A stretch of 52,622 bases of DNA, from assembly GCA_013151745.1 (NCBI GenBank), contig JAADHS010000009.1, forward strand, positions 1 through 52,622. The letters run 5' to 3'. The position numbers and the translations under genes are program-made. Source of the stretch: Gammaproteobacteria bacterium (GTDB taxonomy: Bacteria; Pseudomonadota; Gammaproteobacteria; JAADHS01). The stretch's first letter is position 1; every line of letters starts with the position of its first letter. Below are positions 50,754 to 52,622 of the stretch, piece by piece. The notes under the pieces were generated by a model. The model searched no databases and had not been told where the DNA came from. It saw only the letters and a program-made list of their open reading frames with translations.

Positions 50754-51932
50754 TTATACGATTTTTTGAATTTCTGAAAAATACTGTTTTGCACAATCTT
50801 TCCAGTCATGATGTTGAAGTGTATCCCTGATTTTTTTTCTGTCATAGTCAGTTTTGAGACAGGCATCTAGTTTTTCGAAAATATCACGAGGGTCAGAGGG
50901 CTTTGTTGTCATACCATTTTGGGTATGAATGAAGTCGGGTATTGAACCGACAGAGCTTGCCACAACGGGGGTTCCGCAAGCCAGCGCTTCCATCATCACA
51001 TTAGGATGTCCTTCACTTAAGCTAGGTAGGCATAAGCAATCAGCGGCGTTCATCCAAAACAATAGCTCGGCATGAACGACAGAACCTACAAATTCAATGT
51101 TCGAGTTGATCTTTAATTGCTCAGCCATCTTTTTTAAATTGGCCAACAAAAAACCACTGCCTATCAAATACAAGGTCAAATCCGATTTTTTATATTGACT
51201 TAGAAGATGTGCAAAAGCTTGAAATAAACAATCTATACTTTTAACTGGAACTAATGAACCGACAAAAAGAATCATTTTTTTTGTTTCATCAATATTGATT
51301 TTTTTTCGAGCAGTTTTCCTGTCTATGATATCAAACTGGGTTAAATCAACGCCATTTGGAATGATCACTAATTTTTGAGGTGAAACCCCTATATTCAGGC
51401 ATTTTTCGTACATTGATTTGCTTAAAACTGAAACTTTGTCCGCGCCAAGCAGCGCTTTAGTGATGTTTTTCTTTCGCAACTTCAAAGTTGCATAATAATT
51501 CAAATCTGTTCCCAATGCAGTCAGCATGAGTGGTAAACCTAATTCCTGGCAAACTTGATGAACCGCGACGCCATCTGGAAAGATCCAGTGGCAATTGACC
51601 GCATCTATTTTACGTTCCCTATTTAGCTTTTCAATAAGTGGCTTCAATACTTTATATATAGATAAATGATGAATAAAGCCCATTTTTGGAGCGACACTGT
51701 AGGGAGGGTGGTAAATTTCAATTTCGCCTATCGCTTGGTATGCAGGAATTTCAAAGTTAGTTTTATACTTTTTAAACCTATCAAGAAACCGGAATATGCC
51801 CATTGAAGCGACAGGCGCAATCACTCTCAAATTTGCAAACTTATCCACTTCTTTTACAATTTGTAAAGAAAAAACCCCTTTATTTTGCTCTGCAGGGTTA
51901 GGGAACTGAGAAGAAACAAACAAGATATTCAT
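50754..51932 (-). CDS. Family 4 glycosyltransferase
   Basis: GT-B fold retaining glycosyltransferase of 392 residues. The N-terminus NILFVSSQFPNPAEQNKGVFSLQIV is typical of GT4 enzymes in polysaccharide clusters. The C-terminal domain has IIPNGVDLTQF, ILFVGSLVPVKSID, LIGSGFL and the donor-site EGHPNVMMEALACGTPVVAS, with the EX7E-type Glu pair. ATG at 51932 is preferred: an in-frame TTG at 51980 overlapping the upstream gene would add 16 unconserved residues. AAAGG lies about 10 nt upstream. It follows a radical SAM gene by 44 bp. Confidence 0.94.
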   Translation of the reverse strand: MNILFVSSQFPNPAEQNKGVFSLQIVKEVDKFANLRVIAPVASMGIFRFLDRFKKYKTNFEIPAYQAIGEIEIYHPPYSVAPKMGFIHHLSIYKVLKPLIEKLNRERKIDAVNCHWIFPDGVAVHQVCQELGLPLMLTALGTDLNYYATLKLRKKNITKALLGADKVSVLSKSMYEKCLNIGVSPQKLVIIPNGVDLTQFDIIDRKTARKKINIDETKKMILFVGSLVPVKSIDCLFQAFAHLLSQYKKSDLTLYLIGSGFLLANLKKMAEQLKINSNIEFVGSVVHAELLFWMNAADCLCLPSLSEGHPNVMMEALACGTPVVASSVGSIPDFIHTQNGMTTKPSDPRDIFEKLDACLKTDYDRKKIRDTLQHHDWKDCAKQYFSEIQKIV

Positions 51933-51976
51933 GTTCTTTAAACCTTTAATGTTGCAATACCTGTAGTGATTGAAAT

Positions 51977-52622
51977 TCAAATAGATAAAGCTTCTTTGAC
52001 CATTTCGGGTTCAAACATCAAGCTGGTACTAATATTACAGCCATGGGTACAGAAACAGCTCTTTACCTTGGGTCTCATAACAAGTGCGTTAGGGTTATGC
52101 CATAATTTTTTCATGTCACAATCATAATTATAAAGATTACCTATAACCTTAGTCAGCTCACAAAAAGCAACGTCGCCATTCGCATAGATAACGGCGTCAA
52201 TCGTTCCTGCATAACAATCAATCACTTTCTTTTTTTTCTCTATCACTGCCATACCTATTTCAAAAGAACGTTGATGTCGTTTACTCCAGAAAGAAAACTC
52301 TTTGTTTTTTTCACATAAGATATGATGGAGTCGATGCATTTCTGTAACATTCAAGCTTATTGAATCGCCATCCTTAGGGGTAAAGTGACTGGAGTCATTT
52401 GAGCTAACGCCAAATGTGCCAGAGGATTCCCCTCTAATTAAATTAATCCTGATGTTAATTCCTTTTTTCCCTAGCAGATCAATCAAAGGTTCGACTTCTT
52501 CAATGTTACTTTTTTGAACCGCTATGCCTGCGCTCAAAGAGAATTGGCTAAACTGATTTGAAATACTTAGCAATTTATCCATCGTATTGAAGGCATGTTT
52601 AAAACTGCCTTTTACTTCTCGG
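51977..52622 (-). CDS. Radical SAM/SPASM-type protein, C-terminal part (cut by window edge)
   Basis: The open frame continues to the right edge of the window without a start, so the N-terminal part, including the expected CxxxCxxC cluster site, lies outside. The visible 215 residues hold the second half of a radical SAM barrel (GSFKHAFNTMDKLL, FSLSAGIAVQ, GINIRINLIRGESSG) and a C-terminal Cys-rich region (DCYAG, VAFCELTKVIGNL, KSCFCTHGCN) like a SPASM/Twitch auxiliary cluster domain. An in-frame ATG at 52582 is internal. Such proteins occur in polysaccharide clusters as sugar-modifying or companion enzymes; the substrate here is unknown. Confidence 0.85.
   Translation of the reverse strand, partial: REVKGSFKHAFNTMDKLLSISNQFSQFSLSAGIAVQKSNIEEVEPLIDLLGKKGINIRINLIRGESSGTFGVSSNDSSHFTPKDGDSISLNVTEMHRLHHILCEKNKEFSFWSKRHQRSFEIGMAVIEKKKKVIDCYAGTIDAVIYANGDVAFCELTKVIGNLYNYDCDMKKLWHNPNALVMRPKVKSCFCTHGCNISTSLMFEPEMVKEALSI

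Overview
The window looks like a chromosome segment of a gammaproteobacterium of moderate GC. The main evidence is the order accA-tilS-pyrG-kdsA-eno-ftsB (33940-41065), an arrangement familiar from Pseudomonas-like gammaproteobacteria, with KDO synthesis pointing to a Gram-negative envelope. The species cannot be named from this sequence alone. No tRNA, rRNA, CRISPR array, prophage or intact transposase was seen.

Layout. (1) 1-5033: an outer-membrane barrel protein, a PEP-CTERM-type EPS sugar transferase on the minus strand, a gene-poor stretch, and a lipoprotein with a fibronectin-like C-terminus. (2) 5445-12897: a secreted alpha-carbonic anhydrase with a poly-Asp tail, then a heavy-metal efflux locus (His-rich membrane protein, CzcC, CzcB, CzcA), in which czcA carries a frameshift near 10541. 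(3) 13176-17871, minus strand: the conserved stress trio PrkA/YeaG, YeaH and SpoVR/YcgB, bracketed by two copies of one MITE. (4) 18502-28972: a tightly packed seven-gene operon for a putative exopolysaccharide. It encodes a BcsB-like periplasmic protein, a BcsA-like glycosyltransferase with an N-terminal MshEN-type (c-di-GMP-binding) domain, a polytopic GT-C-like membrane protein, a GH113-like hydrolase, an outer-membrane barrel, a secreted CotH-type kinase and a nucleotide-exchange-transporter-like carrier. (5) 29256-33829: small housekeeping and hypothetical genes (HIT hydrolase, GAF protein, LolA-like protein, YciI, YciO, YcgN) and a 52-residue membrane protein with a TTG start. (6) 33940-46341: the core block, then a WecG/TagA-type glycosyltransferase where ispD is often found, an orphan MlaF-like ATPase, a chemoreceptor and a DEAD-box helicase. 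(7) 46523-52622, minus strand: part of a second polysaccharide cluster (beta-helix secreted protein, GT2, NodB-like deacetylase, GT4, and a radical SAM protein cut by the window edge).

Small palindromic elements are scattered between the genes. One family of about 160 bp, with ends TATACCCGTGGCGTTTGA, has three good copies, one shorter relative and two decayed halves. A 74-bp stem-loop family has two copies. Two further long inverted repeats flank hinT. In three places an element end supplies or touches a start or stop codon.

The most interesting candidate system is the operon at 18502-28972. It combines a cellulose-synthase-like machine with an MshEN domain instead of PilZ, and it couples an exported CotH kinase translationally to a nucleotide-carrier-like protein. 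This suggests, as inference, a c-di-GMP-controlled glycan whose synthesis or export involves phosphorylation outside the cytoplasm.
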